A stretch of 64,000 bases of DNA from Typha latifolia (taxonomy: Eukaryota > Streptophyta > Magnoliopsida > Poales > Typhaceae), in NCBI GenBank assembly GCA_019914945.1, contig CM034101.1, positions 5,963,188 to 6,027,187 on the forward strand. The letters are read 5' to 3'. The position numbers and the translations under genes were made by a program. Position 1 is the stretch's first letter. Every line of letters begins with the position of its first letter. The notes below the pieces were generated by a model. It worked only from the letters and a program-made list of their open reading frames with translations, was not told the DNA's origin and ran no database searches. Shown piece by piece: positions 20,530 to 31,017 of the stretch.

Positions 20530-22806
20530 TCAAGGTTTGAAGTTTGGAAAGCGATCCATGATATTTGACTCTAGCTCCCAGGTAGACTCGTTAGTAGATT
20601 TGCCCAGCCACTCAATTAGCACTTCAGTCTCTAATCTGGTCCCATGGCGTCTTCTCCTGCGGCCTAATACTCGGACCGGTTCAGTGGGGCCATCCTCCTC
20701 CATTAGTTCGGGTAAGGCCGAACCCACCACATGGTTAGGCCCGATCTGGGCCTTCAATGCTGATACATGGAAGACCAGATGTATCCTGGTTCCTTCAGGT
20801 AGGTCCAACCGGTAAGCTACTGGACCGATTCGTTGTAGCACTCGGTACGGACCGTAGTACTTGTAACCCAACTTTTGGTTCAAAATTAGTCTCAATGTGG
20901 ATTGCCGATACGGTTGAGCTCGAACGAACACCAATTGATCCACCTCAAATTCTCGCTCACGTCGGCCTTTGTCATGAGTTTGCTTCATGCGGTTTTGAGC
21001 TGTGGCTAGGTGAGTCTTGAGCAGTCTCAATGTTTCATCTCGATCAGCAAGCTCCAAGTCAAGCTCGGTCCTATCCGCCGCCGCGAGTCTATCATAGGCA
21101 CGCAAGACAGGGGGAGTGCGCCCATAAACCGCCTCAAAGGGAGTCATGCCAATGCTAGAGTGATGAGCAGTATTGTATGACCACTCAGCCCATGGAAGGA
21201 ATTTGACCCAATCCTTTGGTCGTTCCGCCACAAAGCATCGCAAGTATTGCTCCAGTCCGCGATTCACCACCTCGGTTTGGCCATCCATCTCGGGGTGATA
21301 AGCTGAACTCAGGTTGATTTGAGTCCCTTGCAAACTGAAGAACTCGGACCAAAACTCACTGATGAAGATGCGATCCCGGTCTGACACGATCGTCCTAGGC
21401 ATTCCATGCAAGCGTGCCACTTCCCGAACAAAAATTTCAGCAACCCTTTTTGCTGAAAACGGGTGAGACAATGTTATGAAATAAGCATATTTGCTCAGTC
21501 TATCCACCACAACAAACACCACCGATTGTCCCCGAACCTCCGGCAGCCCCTCGATGAAGTCCATGGAGATATCCTCCCAAATACGCTCTGGTATAGGTAG
21601 TGGTTGTAGCAGCCCGCTAGGCTTGAGTGCCTCCGATTTGACTCGTTGGCAGATTTGACATTCACGCACATACTTCTTCACGTCCGTCTTCATCGCTGTC
21701 CATGTACAGTTTTGGGCCAGCCGCTTGTAGGTATGTAATACCCCTTCATGCCCTACTATAGGAGTATCATGGAAGTGTGCCATCAATAGTCTCCGTAGCT
21801 CTTCGTTCCGGGGTACTTTGATTCGCCCGCACTCTAGTACTAACCCATCGCGCTCCTCGTGCTCGGGGTGGCTTGAGGGGTTCTCTCTCAACTCCTCCAT
21901 GAGTTGGACCAGCTCACTATCCTCTGCACTACCTCTCCGCAGATCTGAGAAGAAAGGAAAGGTGGGCGCCGAGAAAGAAGCGAGCTCCCTTGCGACCCCT
22001 TCATTTGGAAGTTCAAGCAGCGGTTGGCTTCCATCTAGCAGCACTCTCTTGTCATTTCTCCAAAACGTCAATGTGAGGCTTGTAAAATCAAATGTCACGG
22101 GCCCCAAGCTTCGAAGCCATTGGGTCCCCAAAACAATATCGGCACCTTGCAAGGCCAATGGATAAAGATCCAATGTGAAAGTTTGGCCTTGTACCTTCAA
22201 TTCCACACCTCCACAAATAAAATCTGCTCGCAATGTGGTGCCATCTCCGATAATCACATCGAAACCTTTCGTGGGTTCCGACTCAAGCCCAATCTTCCTA
22301 AGGAGCCTCTTGTCAATGAAGTTGTGGGTGGACCCGGTGTCAATCAAGATTCTCACTGTGGTTTTCTTGACTACACTGTTCACCCGCAAGGTCTTTGGCG
22401 CAGCTGTCCCCGAATAGGCGTGGAGGGAGATTTCCGCTATCATGTCCTCCACGTGTTGCTCCTCAGCTTCTTCTCCTTGATATCCAGCCACATCTGCACC
22501 TTCAGCTGCAAACTCGTCCTCCGCTTCCTCCAATCTATCAATTAGCATCACCGATCCCATCGGTTTAGCGCAGCGATGCTCGGGTACAAACTTCTTATCA
22601 CAACGGAAGCATAGGCCCTTGGCTCTTCTTTCTTCTACATGGGCTGGTGTGAGTGCTCGTCCCAGACCTCTAGGTGCATACTTCACATCTTGGGATGGCT
22701 TCAAGGGTGCTCGAGGAGGTACCACTATAGCAGCAACCCTTGGTACTCCGATAGTATTTCCCGCCGCTATGTTTGGTTGAGCTTGATTGCGGCTTCTTTG
22801 GCTCAT
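20530..22806 (-). CDS. Element C zinc knuckle-protease-integrase polyprotein lacking RT/RNase H
   Basis: An open frame of 758 codons. It has a CCHC-like knuckle C66-x2-C69-x7-H77-x-C79; a protease with active-site ILIDTGST (Asp156); LGTQWLRSLGPVTFDF; and then, after residue about 265, a direct jump to the sequence that normally follows RNase H (RELASFSAPTFPFFSDL). The integrase zinc finger is H346, H353, C383, C386. The catalytic triad Asp416, Asp476, Glu512 is intact with D-x35-E. The C-terminus has VFHVSALK and a chromodomain-like EVLIEWLGKSTNESTWELE. About 500 residues of RT and RNase H are missing without loss of frame. The start ATG is by convention. Translation probably ran through from gag in the parent. 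Confidence 0.9.
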   Translation of the reverse strand: MSQRSRNQAQPNIAAGNTIGVPRVAAIVVPPRAPLKPSQDVKYAPRGLGRALTPAHVEERRAKGLCFRCDKKFVPEHRCAKPMGSVMLIDRLEEAEDEFAAEGADVAGYQGEEAEEQHVEDMIAEISLHAYSGTAAPKTLRVNSVVKKTTVRILIDTGSTHNFIDKRLLRKIGLESEPTKGFDVIIGDGTTLRADFICGGVELKVQGQTFTLDLYPLALQGADIVLGTQWLRSLGPVTFDFTSLTLTFWRNDKRVLLDGSQPLLELPNEGVARELASFSAPTFPFFSDLRRGSAEDSELVQLMEELRENPSSHPEHEERDGLVLECGRIKVPRNEELRRLLMAHFHDTPIVGHEGVLHTYKRLAQNCTWTAMKTDVKKYVRECQICQRVKSEALKPSGLLQPLPIPERIWEDISMDFIEGLPEVRGQSVVFVVVDRLSKYAYFITLSHPFSAKRVAEIFVREVARLHGMPRTIVSDRDRIFISEFWSEFFSLQGTQINLSSAYHPEMDGQTEVVNRGLEQYLRCFVAERPKDWVKFLPWAEWSYNTAHHSSIGMTPFEAVYGRTPPVLRAYDRLAAADRTELDLELADRDETLRLLKTHLATAQNRMKQTHDKGRREREFEVDQLVFVRAQPYRQSTLRLILNQKLGYKYYGPYRVLQRIGPVAYRLDLPEGTRIHLVFHVSALKAQIGPNHVVGSALPELMEEDGPTEPVRVLGRRRRRHGTRLETEVLIEWLGKSTNESTWELESNIMDRFPNFKP

Positions 22807-22812
22807 CCAACT

Positions 22813-23889
22813 CTATTTCAAGTGTATCTTCATGGCCCTATGTTTGTCTTCCATAAGCACCGCATCTTCGAAGGCATCCTTTAAGGTTCTAGGCCTTAAA
22901 GCCCTCACATCGGCTTGTATGTCACCCCGCAGCCCGGAGATGAAAGTGCTGCGAAGTTGCTGATCCGTCCATGGTGGATGACATCGGCTACTAATCCTCT
23001 CAAATTCTTCTTGGTATGACCCAACCGTGGTCTTTTGCACCGTCTTTGAGAGGAGAGAATCAAAGTCTTCATATCCCGATGCTCCAAATCGCCATGTGAT
23101 ATTGGCGCAAAATTCAGCCCAAGTTTCGATAGCCTCAGTGGCATTGGCTGCTCGAAACCAATGAAGCGCCGCATCATCAAGGTGGAAGCTCGCAAGCGTC
23201 ACCTTGTATTCTTCCACCGTACCTTGGTATGCAAAGAATTGCTCCGCCCTATACAACCAATCGATTGGATCGCCACCTTTGAACTTAGGAAATTCGAGAC
23301 GCATGACTTGTCCACGAATGCCGTTGTCTCGTTCCGGATCATGTCCAACTCCTTGTCTAACCGGGGGAGGATGCACCATGAAGGGTTGATGATCCCTTCT
23401 TCGGTTTAGATTAACTCGCTGTGGTTCCGGATCGTATTGGCCCGCCCACGGATCTTGATCTCCAAGGTGGTCTCCACGGTGGTTCATTCGTCGGATGGGT
23501 TCACCTGCAACTGGACCTGGTGTAACCATCCTTGCTTGCCTCTGCCCATAGGGTGGTGGTAGCAGCGGCTCTTGTGGTTGCAAAGGCTGAACCGGTGGCG
23601 GTGGGTTCAAGGGGGTGGACTCGCGTCGTGGGGTCGATAGTGCTTTCCCGTTCGCCATTGCTTCCCTTGTCGCCTGTAGTTCTCGCATCATCTCCATCAT
23701 CATCTGGTTGTTGATGGCCATTTGCTCTGAAAGAGACCCCAACACGGCTTGAACACTAGGTTCTTCCGTATTCTGATTAGATCGGGCGGTTCCACGGGTG
23801 GAAGTCCCTGCAATCGTTTCTTCCTCCTCTATTGGGAGAATCTCTTCTTCATCATCTCGCCGTGCAGCCATGGATCTGGTTGTCGTCAT
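22813..23889 (-). CDS. Element C gag (capsid part)
   Basis: An open frame of 358 codons starts MTTTRSMAARRDDEEE with an acidic N-terminus. A Gln/Met-rich helical stretch follows (about residues 45-75), then a Pro-rich linker. The gag core includes LEFPKFKGGDPIDWLYRAEQ (about 200-220) and RSTFISGLRGDIQADVRAL near the end. It forms virus-like particles in the family. It ends at TAG (22815-22813). The next frame continues in the same register, so gag and pol are separated by that one stop codon. The zinc knuckle of gag lies in the next frame. Confidence 0.9.
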   Translation of the reverse strand: MTTTRSMAARRDDEEEILPIEEEETIAGTSTRGTARSNQNTEEPSVQAVLGSLSEQMAINNQMMMEMMRELQATREAMANGKALSTPRRESTPLNPPPPVQPLQPQEPLLPPPYGQRQARMVTPGPVAGEPIRRMNHRGDHLGDQDPWAGQYDPEPQRVNLNRRRDHQPFMVHPPPVRQGVGHDPERDNGIRGQVMRLEFPKFKGGDPIDWLYRAEQFFAYQGTVEEYKVTLASFHLDDAALHWFRAANATEAIETWAEFCANITWRFGASGYEDFDSLLSKTVQKTTVGSYQEEFERISSRCHPPWTDQQLRSTFISGLRGDIQADVRALRPRTLKDAFEDAVLMEDKHRAMKIHLK

Positions 23890-23914
23890 TGGAAGTGCTT
23901 GTCTGAGGAACGGT

Positions 23915-23927
23915 GGCTCTGATACCA
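23915..23927 (-). other. Element C primer-binding site
   Basis: On the minus strand TGGTATCAGAGCC is a perfect initiator tRNA-Met complement three bases inside the 5' LTR. Confidence 0.9.
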
Positions 23928-23930
23928 GCT

Positions 23931-24942
23931 TATTACGATCACGCCTCTGGCTATGGTGCTATGATACCAGCTTGTTACGATCACGCCTCTGGCTATAGTG
24001 CTCTGATACCAGCTTGGTACGATCACGCCTCTAGCTATGGAGCTCTGATACCAGCTTGGTACGATCTCGCCTTTTTGGTGAAGGGTCGATCTCTTCCAAT
24101 TCTTGATCTGGACTAGATCTAGCATGGAACTTTGAAATAAGATCCCGAAATATGCCGCCGTCGAATCGACGTGAAACTTTGATATGTTGTCGTTCGTTTT
24201 GTGGACGAACGTCAGGATGCTTTGTTTTGGATCCGTGGATGGAGGCACGAGATCCTAGGTAATGGTGGATGAAGGTGGACCGGCGTTAATGTGGTGGCAC
24301 CGGTGAGAAGTGATGGTGGAAGGGTTGTGGTTGATGGAAGGATTAGGGCAAGTGTTGGATAGATTGGACGAATGGGGAGAAGAGGGCCACCCCTAAAGGA
24401 CTAGGGTGATTAGCTGGACGAGGGAGGTTAGAAGTGGCGTCGCCGGGGATTGAGAGAACGGGAGCGAAGAAGATGAAGGAGGCAAGGCAAAACTCAATCT
24501 CAATAATCAATAATCAATTTGGTTGCCTACCACATCCTTTTATAGGCTAACCAACAACTCAAATTAACCCTAAAAACATAATTTTCGTCGACCGCGTTCG
24601 AACTCGCCCGACCGCGTTTGAACGCACTGAGTTCGCTCTTCTGGATTTGCGAACGTGATGTAGGCGTTCGAACGCGCGATCGAACGCACCTGTCGGTATT
24701 TGCGAACGCGATGCAGGCGTTCGCAATACGTTCGAACGAACCGCGTTCGAACGCACAGTACATTCTCTTCACCACTTTTACAACCCCGTTAACAAACCGC
24801 GTTCGAACTCACTCCACCCGCGTTCGAACGCGACTTACAGAAAACTTGTTTTAATGGAAATTAAACACTAAAACATGAAATAAAAACACTCCTAAAGTGA
24901 ATCCATGCTCGAGACGACGTCGATGAAGTCCGAATCGTATCA
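23931..24942 (-). repeat. Element C 5' LTR
   Basis: A 1012-bp LTR matching 19427-20502, with the same 42-bp tandem units at 23931-23972, 23973-24014 and 24015-24056 and the same hairpin at 24700-24726. It has a short internal deletion relative to the 3' LTR. Confidence 0.92.
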
Positions 24943-24947
24943 CATTT

Positions 24948-26106
24948 TGCCCTCCGCTCTTCCACCTGGGTAGGTGTGAGAGTTCTGACAAGAGCTCTAC
25001 AGTCCCCCTTAACATCAGTGGAGGGTTGGAGTGGAGCTCTCGGTCCTAGATTTCCCGCCACCAACTCCGGAGTTGTTGTTGCACTACTAATTGCTTCAAC
25101 TGGCCAGTAAGGTTATCACTGTTCTCGAATGGTCCATGAGTTTTTATCTTGGTTCCTCAAGCCCTGGTGCTTCCTTTCCATAATGATGGCATCCTCATAT
25201 GCTTCCTCTAAGGTTCTTGGACGCAAGTCTTCAACATCCGCCTGTAATTCACTTCACAACTTAGCTAGGAAGTTAGATTTCAGCAAAGCATCTGGCTATG
25301 GTGGATCACAACGTGCACTAATCCGATTAAACTCTTCTTAATATGCTATGACTGTAGTTCGCTCTATTGTCTTGGTAAGGAGAGCATCAAAATCTTCATA
25401 CCCAGCAGCCCCAAACCTTTTCACAATGCCTTGATAAGGTTAGCCCATATCCCAAGCTGCCCATTCCTTGCGGTGCCTTGATACCAATATAAGGCTGGTC
25501 GTTTAAAATAGAACTTGCTAGCATCACCATGGAGTCTTCCGGTGTTCTTTGGAACTCAAAAATTTGCTCGACCCTATATATCCAATCAAGAGGATTGCCA
25601 CTTTGAAATTTTAGAAAATCAAGACGTACCAATCGACTTCGCACACCAAAATCATTATTAGGATCGTAGCCTTGACTTGACCTAGCCGCGGGAGGATGTT
25701 GTTGTCGGTATGCATCCCTTCTCCGCTGTATGAAATCGCGTAGGTGTTCCATCTCACCATACTCCACCCACTCCTCATCATCTTCATGTAAAGTTCGCAC
25801 TTGAGCCCTAGGATTCTCCTCGGATTGCATCGGTCTAGGAATAATCGGGGCCTCTTGTGCCATGGGGTGTGGAAGAATCAGCTCGTGGTGGTGGATGACG
25901 TGTCTATCGGTAGAGCTAGCCAGACCCAATGTTTGACGCCGATGTGTTGAGGTCTCGCCGTGTTCCAACATCAATCCATGAATCGCTTCGCGAGTGGCGC
26001 GGTGGTTTTTCTTGTTCTCGTCACTATCCTTCACCAAGCTTTCCAAGATCATGTTGGTAAGTGCTAATGCAGCCATCAATGCGGACACTAGGCCTTTCGC
26101 AGTCAT
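24948..26106 (-). pseudogene. Element B gag, broken
   Basis: The open frame 26106-25396 begins MTAKGLVSALMAALALTN and contains LDFLKFQSGNPLDWIYRVEQ, the core signature of plant Ty3 gag (retrotransposon gag domain). The frame is then lost. Downstream the EERRAK lead-in to the zinc knuckle reaches 24948, where element C is inserted. The knuckle itself (CFKCDERFTPGHRC) resumes on the other side of C, near 19420. Confidence 0.82.
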
Positions 26107-26228
26107 TAGACTTCATGCCTTGGTGTTTCGATGTTTGTGCCTTCCTCCATTATGTTTAGATCTTCCAATTTCCTTCTACAAGCCATCGCTCAAGTCGTTG
26201 TCATCAATGATATGTCTGAGGTCAGCCT

Positions 26229-26240
26229 GGCTCTGATACT
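26229..26240 (-). other. Element B primer-binding site
   Basis: On the minus strand AGTATCAGAGCC is one base different from the initiator tRNA-Met complement. It lies four bases inside the 5' LTR end. Confidence 0.8.
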
Positions 26241-26243
26241 GCT

Positions 26244-26704
26244 TGATAGGTTCAGGAATAATTAGAGTGCAACAATCTGAAGATCAGCCCAAATTCTTCT
26301 TAAGGCAGAACTTTCGAGGAGATCTGCAGGAGATCTAACCATCAATAGATCTATCACTTGGAAAGATTGTTCCTCTTGAAGTAAGGAATCCAACACAACT
26401 GAGATCACATCGATTGGACCTGTAGATCAGAAAGATAAACCTAAGATAATGCAGTTTGCCAATTGCGTTCGAACGTAGATTTCGCATTCTTTGTCACTAC
26501 GAACGTGTGTAGGCATTCAAACGGCGCGTTTGAACGCACTAAACACGTTCTCTATTTTTGCGAACGTATGCAGGCGTTCGATAGTCGCGTTCGAACATAG
26601 GAAGTCACGTTCGAATGCGATTGCTAGAAATCCTATTCTTTCCAAACAAAAGCTATTTCTAAAACAAAAAATAAACAAAAGTCATTAGTAGCTGAATCGT
26701 AACA
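26244..26704 (-). repeat. Element B 5' LTR (461 bp, internally deleted)
   Basis: It is the same as 15138-15957 at both ends but lacks about 350 bp of the middle. It begins TGTTACG and ends CCTATCA on the minus strand. Confidence 0.9.
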
Positions 26705-26709
26705 TTCAT

Positions 26710-27480
26710 TTGAGAGTGGACACCACTAAGACAAACGCTCAAGAGCTCTCTCTCTCTCTTTATTGCTCTTCTCAATGTGGCAACCTTAGAGAGATTCTGG
26801 TGCACTATGAAAGAGTTCCCTAATTGCTCTTTTTGCGCTCGCATATGCTAGTTTTGAAGAATGTAGGTAGCAAAGTGAATTGAAAGTTAAAGTCAAGGCC
26901 GACATCCCCTCTCACCTATCGCTTTCCCTCCTTGAGATGCTTGCGCCAAGGTTCTTCAAACTTGGGGCTGCTCCTACCTTGTTGGAGGGTCTACAGCCAT
27001 CGATGGTGGCTAAACTAACTAGCTTTGGTGTTCTCCCTAGCCAAGGTCTTCATCACCTCATTGTGACTTCTCTCTTGCTGATGCTGCCTTCTCATTGGCC
27101 TAGTTGTCAACTGTAGAGTTAGTTGTGTCCTTGAAATAGGTGTCAATCAGCCCTTAATTACTTTCCAAGGTCGAAGACGGCCTTAGTGCCGCTTAATTCG
27201 GCCATTGTACGTCGCCTCTTTTGAACTCCAGTGCCTTGTTAGCTATCTCATTTAACGACGGAGTCGGTGCTGATAGCACGAGCCATGTAACTACAGCTCT
27301 GAAAGTCTAGATCTAGAGGGAGTGTGATCTATGTCAGCAACCCCCTCATTGTGTCCAGGTCTAAATTTGAAACTTACAAGTTTGTTGATGACAAGTTATA
27401 AGTGACAAGTAGGGTGAAAAATTAATCACTTGTCACATGTTAGGTGGCTAATTCACTCTAGTAAGTGATGTGCTCAATCA
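26710..27480. other. Unassigned repeat-like region
   Basis: No open frame matches a known protein. The pre-insertion sequence on either side of element B (15060-15137 plus 26710 on) joins smoothly but is not recognised. Confidence 0.4.
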
Positions 27481-27615
27481 TATATAATTCATGGCCATCA
27501 CCCTTTATTGAGAACCCTCATTGCTGAGCTTGATGGTCTCAAATGGACTTCTTTGGAGCTTCATTGATTGCAATCACCATCTTTGTCTTCACAGCTGTGC
27601 CTCTTTGTGTAAGCT

Positions 27616-29958
27616 TGTTACAAACCAGATCTGGGCCGATTTGGATATAAGAAATTATAAAAATTTATATGATGGTAGCCTCGTAAGTTAAGATTCTAAT
27701 GGAGTTTTACCTAAATCAGAGATCGGGATGAGAAAATATAAATAAAAGAGTGGAGCAAGATTAGAACGGGATTAAATGGTAAATATCATACGTTGCGGCT
27801 ATCATTGAAGAATGTAGGGTGACTGCTAGAGAAAAATGGTGGCTAGGATTTGAAAGATCGAAAGGCTTTTATAGCTACGATCTACTCCTAGAAAGATAAG
27901 GACAATCTAATGGCTACGATAAAAGATAAAAATGAGATAATAAAAATAACTTAATTCAATGATCATTCCACGATAGATATGAGTAACTTACTTCAATAAT
28001 TAACACATGACCGCTCGTATATATAGGAGTAAAAATCCTAGCGGATCTGATCTCCATGCAGATAATAAGATAAATATCATTAACTAACTCAAGTTGACTC
28101 AACTCCCGTGGTTGGATTATAACAATCTGCCACGTTTTCGACACCTTGTCCTTAAGGTGTCTAGTATGCGAGCTAGATCTTTCGATTTACATCGGCTTGT
28201 AGGACCATGGGTCTACATGCAGATATGACTCAATTAGCTGAGATAGGTCCACCATATCATTCCACTAGTCATCCTCAGACTTGTACTCATGCTCAAGGTC
28301 ATACAAATAAGTCTAAAACTAGTTCACATGAGGTGGTTGAGTCGGATCACAAAAATTCAGCATGCGAGATACGTGCATTTTATCTCTCCCACTCAATAGG
28401 CAAAAACCTAACTCTAGGGTTGAAATTATTTTTTGGCCTAGGGGCACCGCTGTGGGCTACATGGGCAGTAACGGTGGTTGGGCAAGGTTGCTGGTGGTGG
28501 TAGTTGGCGTCCAACGAGTCCTTGCGACAGTAAGTAGCTGTGGTAGCTAAAAATCGAGCTTGGTGTAAGGTTAATGTAGCGCCTGCCATGGCATGTCGTA
28601 GATGGGTCCCTCGGCCCTCAGCTATTGCTGTTGGTGGCCGTAGTCCCACTGTCATAGAGCTGAGGCAACGGCGAGGCCTGTAGAAGCCACCTCGACATGC
28701 CTCGTTTGGGCAACAATGCTACGAGCGTGGGCGTCAGGTTTGGCCATATGGTGGTCTCCGGTGGCTGCGGCGGTCCTTATTAGATGGAAGTTGGCCTGAG
28801 GAGGTTGACCATGGCCATCGGTGGTCGTCAGAACGTCAAACTTGCAACCACGAGCCACTACTACAACAAAAAGGGTCATCGATGACACTCTTGCGGCCTT
28901 CTACTACAGCTGCCACTAGCATGGCTTGGGTGAGATAGTCCCATGAAAGGGACCAGATGTGGCGACAAGGGCCGAGAGAAGTTAGATAGCCGCTGGTGGA
29001 AAGCTAGGGTTTTCAACCCTAGCTTCCACCCAGCTAAGAAAGGAGAACTTGACCCTTGCGGTGGCAACTGTTTCGACTCATCCCCTCTCTTATGACTTGG
29101 GTTTTCTTATCATGGAAGGGCTTCCTCCGCCATAGCTGGCGGTGCTAGCAGTGTGGTTTGGCTGAGTTTGGATAGGAGAATAGCCGTCAAGGCTTGGATT
29201 GCCTTCTTGGTTGACTTTATCAACGTCTTCACCCACGTGGTGGCTTATCGCCAGCGATTGCTAGCGGTGGTGGTGACTTTAGGGAACACCCACAGGAACA
29301 AAGATGAGTTCCTGGTCCTCGAAAGTTGCTCCGTCCTTGTTCATCTTCTTCGATCTTATGCTAACCATCGACCGATGAACATTGGCTCTAATACTAATGT
29401 TACGAACCAAATGTTGACTGCTCTGGACATAAGAAAACTATAAAAATATAGTGGTAGTCTCATGAGTTAGGATTTTAATGGCTTTGGTTTTACCTAAATC
29501 GAAAGTCGAGATGAAAAGATATAAATAAAAGAGTGGAGCAAGGTTAGAACATGACAGATTGGTAAATATCTGACGTTGCGACGATCGTCGGAGGCTGGCG
29601 AACGGTCAATGGTGGTGGTGAATGGCTGGGCTGTAAGGTAAAGTGGCTACTAGAGGAAGATGGTGGCTAGGGTTTAAAAGATCGGAAAGCTTCTATAGTT
29701 ATGATATACTCTTAGAAAGATAAAGACTATTTAAAGGCTCCGATAAAATATAAAGATAAGATAATAAAAATAACTTAACTCAACGATCATTCCATGATAT
29801 ATAATAATCAACACATAAACACTCCTATTTATAGAAGTAAAAATTTCAGCGAATCGGATTCACATACGAATTATCTAATTTATTTAAAATTTAAAATAAT
29901 AATATAAATCTAACTAAGTAACTTAAGTTGACTCGACTCCCGTGGTCAAATCATAACA
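27616..29958 (-). mobile_element. Element F: short non-autonomous LTR element inside the LINE
   Basis: The LTRs at 27616-28124 and 29398-29958 are both TGTTAC...ATAACA. The flanks AAGCT and AAGCC form a 5-bp duplication with one change. On the minus strand a decayed primer site (TAGTATTAGAGCCA, 29383-29396) and an opposite purine-rich tract next to 28124 give the direction. The 1.27-kb interior has no recognisable gag or pol. It resembles a TRIM/LARD-type derivative. The purine tract is like that of B, C and E. Confidence 0.85.
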
Positions 29959-30310
29959 AAGCCTATTGCCTCTAGAAGTCTTGGAATCTGGCCTCTTCCC
30001 CTTGTCAATCAAGCCTTAGTAGCTAAGTTGGCATGGCATTTCTTCAATGACCTATCATCTATGTGGAATTCTATGGTAAAATCAAACTATTCCTTTGTAG
30101 CTCTTTTGGGCAAGTAAATAACCTCATAAAGAAACCTAGGCTTGATCCTCCTTCCGCCATATCAAGGACGCTGCCAGGAAATCAGTCAAATAGGCCACTA
30201 TGGTTGCCCTTTCGGATCTCTCGAATATTAACCTCCTAGCTGGGGCTGATTAGGTTTAAGATTTGATTAATCGTAATCTGCCATGTGAAACAAAGGCTCT
30301 TATTAATGTC

Positions 30311-30707
30311 TAATACAACTAGAGCGGATCAAGTTGTATTGGAAGAAATAAATTTGCTTTGGAAAATAAGGCTTTTTACTTGCGGGGCCTTCGAATGCCT
30401 GGGATCGCGTTCGAATGCACTATGTGAACGCCTGCATCCGTTCACAAAAATAGAGAACCAGATTTATGCGTTCGAACGGCCTTAGGCTCATTTGAATACG
30501 CCCATTCGAATGCCTGCACGCATTCGTAAAGATAGAGAACGAGATTTGTGCGTTCGAACGGTCTCGGGCGCGTTTGAATGCACCGCAACGAGAACGCATG
30601 GCTTTTAGGGTTTTATTTTTATTGTTTGGGTCCAAGGGGTAACCTTCAAGTATTGTGGAGTGCACCCTAGTTGGGTTATGTTATGAATGTATCTTCTTTC
30701 TCCTTAT

Positions 30708-30779
<72 letters not shown>

Positions 30780-31017
30780 CTTCTTGCCTTAACTTCATAT
30801 CTTCCCCTGGCCTACATTGGTTAGATCCTTCTCCTCATCTGTCGCGGCCCTACTTCTTTTAGGAGCGACCCCTTCTTCCCCTTCATCCTATTCTCTTCTC
30901 TAATCGCAAATATCCCTATCCCCTATATCATCCATCTTCCATCCTTTTCATCACCATCAAGAACTCCCTTTAATCCAAATATCCAATCTAACTCTCTCAT
31001 TAGTCCAGCTCATAACA
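30311..31017 (+). mobile_element. Solo LTR D inside the LINE
   Basis: A 707-bp LTR alone, starting TAATACAAC (TG changed to TA) and ending CATAACA. The perfect 5-bp duplication ATGTC flanks it (30306-30310 and 31018-31022). It carries GTTCGAAC-type motifs and two hairpin modules (30423-30446, 30507-30526) shared with LTRs B, C and E. A CT microsatellite lies downstream. It was probably left after recombination between two LTRs. Confidence 0.9.
30715..30774 (+). repeat. (CT)30 microsatellite in solo LTR D
   Basis: A perfect CT repeat of about 60 bp. Confidence 0.97.

Larger units (their letters stand above)
19427..24942 (-). mobile_element. Element C: young non-autonomous Ty3/gypsy chromovirus nested in B
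   Basis: The LTRs at 19427-20502 and 23931-24942 are very alike. The ends are TG...CA, except that the inner edge of the 5' LTR reads TA. The perfect duplication CATTT flanks it (19422-19426 and 24943-24947). It interrupts the gag zinc knuckle of B. The internal region is only 3.4 kb: a gag frame, one stop codon, then a 758-codon frame with zinc knuckle, protease and integrase. Reverse transcriptase and RNase H are absent, so the element would need RT from a partner. Confidence 0.93.
15138..26704 (-). mobile_element. Element B: Ty3/gypsy chromovirus, complete but decayed, holding element C
   Basis: The LTRs are at 15138-15957 and 26244-26704, both TG...CA, flanked by the perfect 5-bp target duplication TTCAT (15133-15137 and 26705-26709). 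The element reads on the minus strand in this order: 5' LTR, tRNA-Met-type primer site, gag, zinc knuckle, protease, reverse transcriptase, RNase H, integrase, chromodomain-like tail, polypurine tract, 3' LTR. Element C (19427-24942) splits it within the zinc knuckle. Many stops and frameshifts show that it is dead. Without element C it would be about 6.1 kb. Confidence 0.92.

Noticed and set aside
28207..29443. Several 60-100-codon frames inside element F
   Set aside because: They lie on both strands, overlap, and show no gag, protease or other domain.
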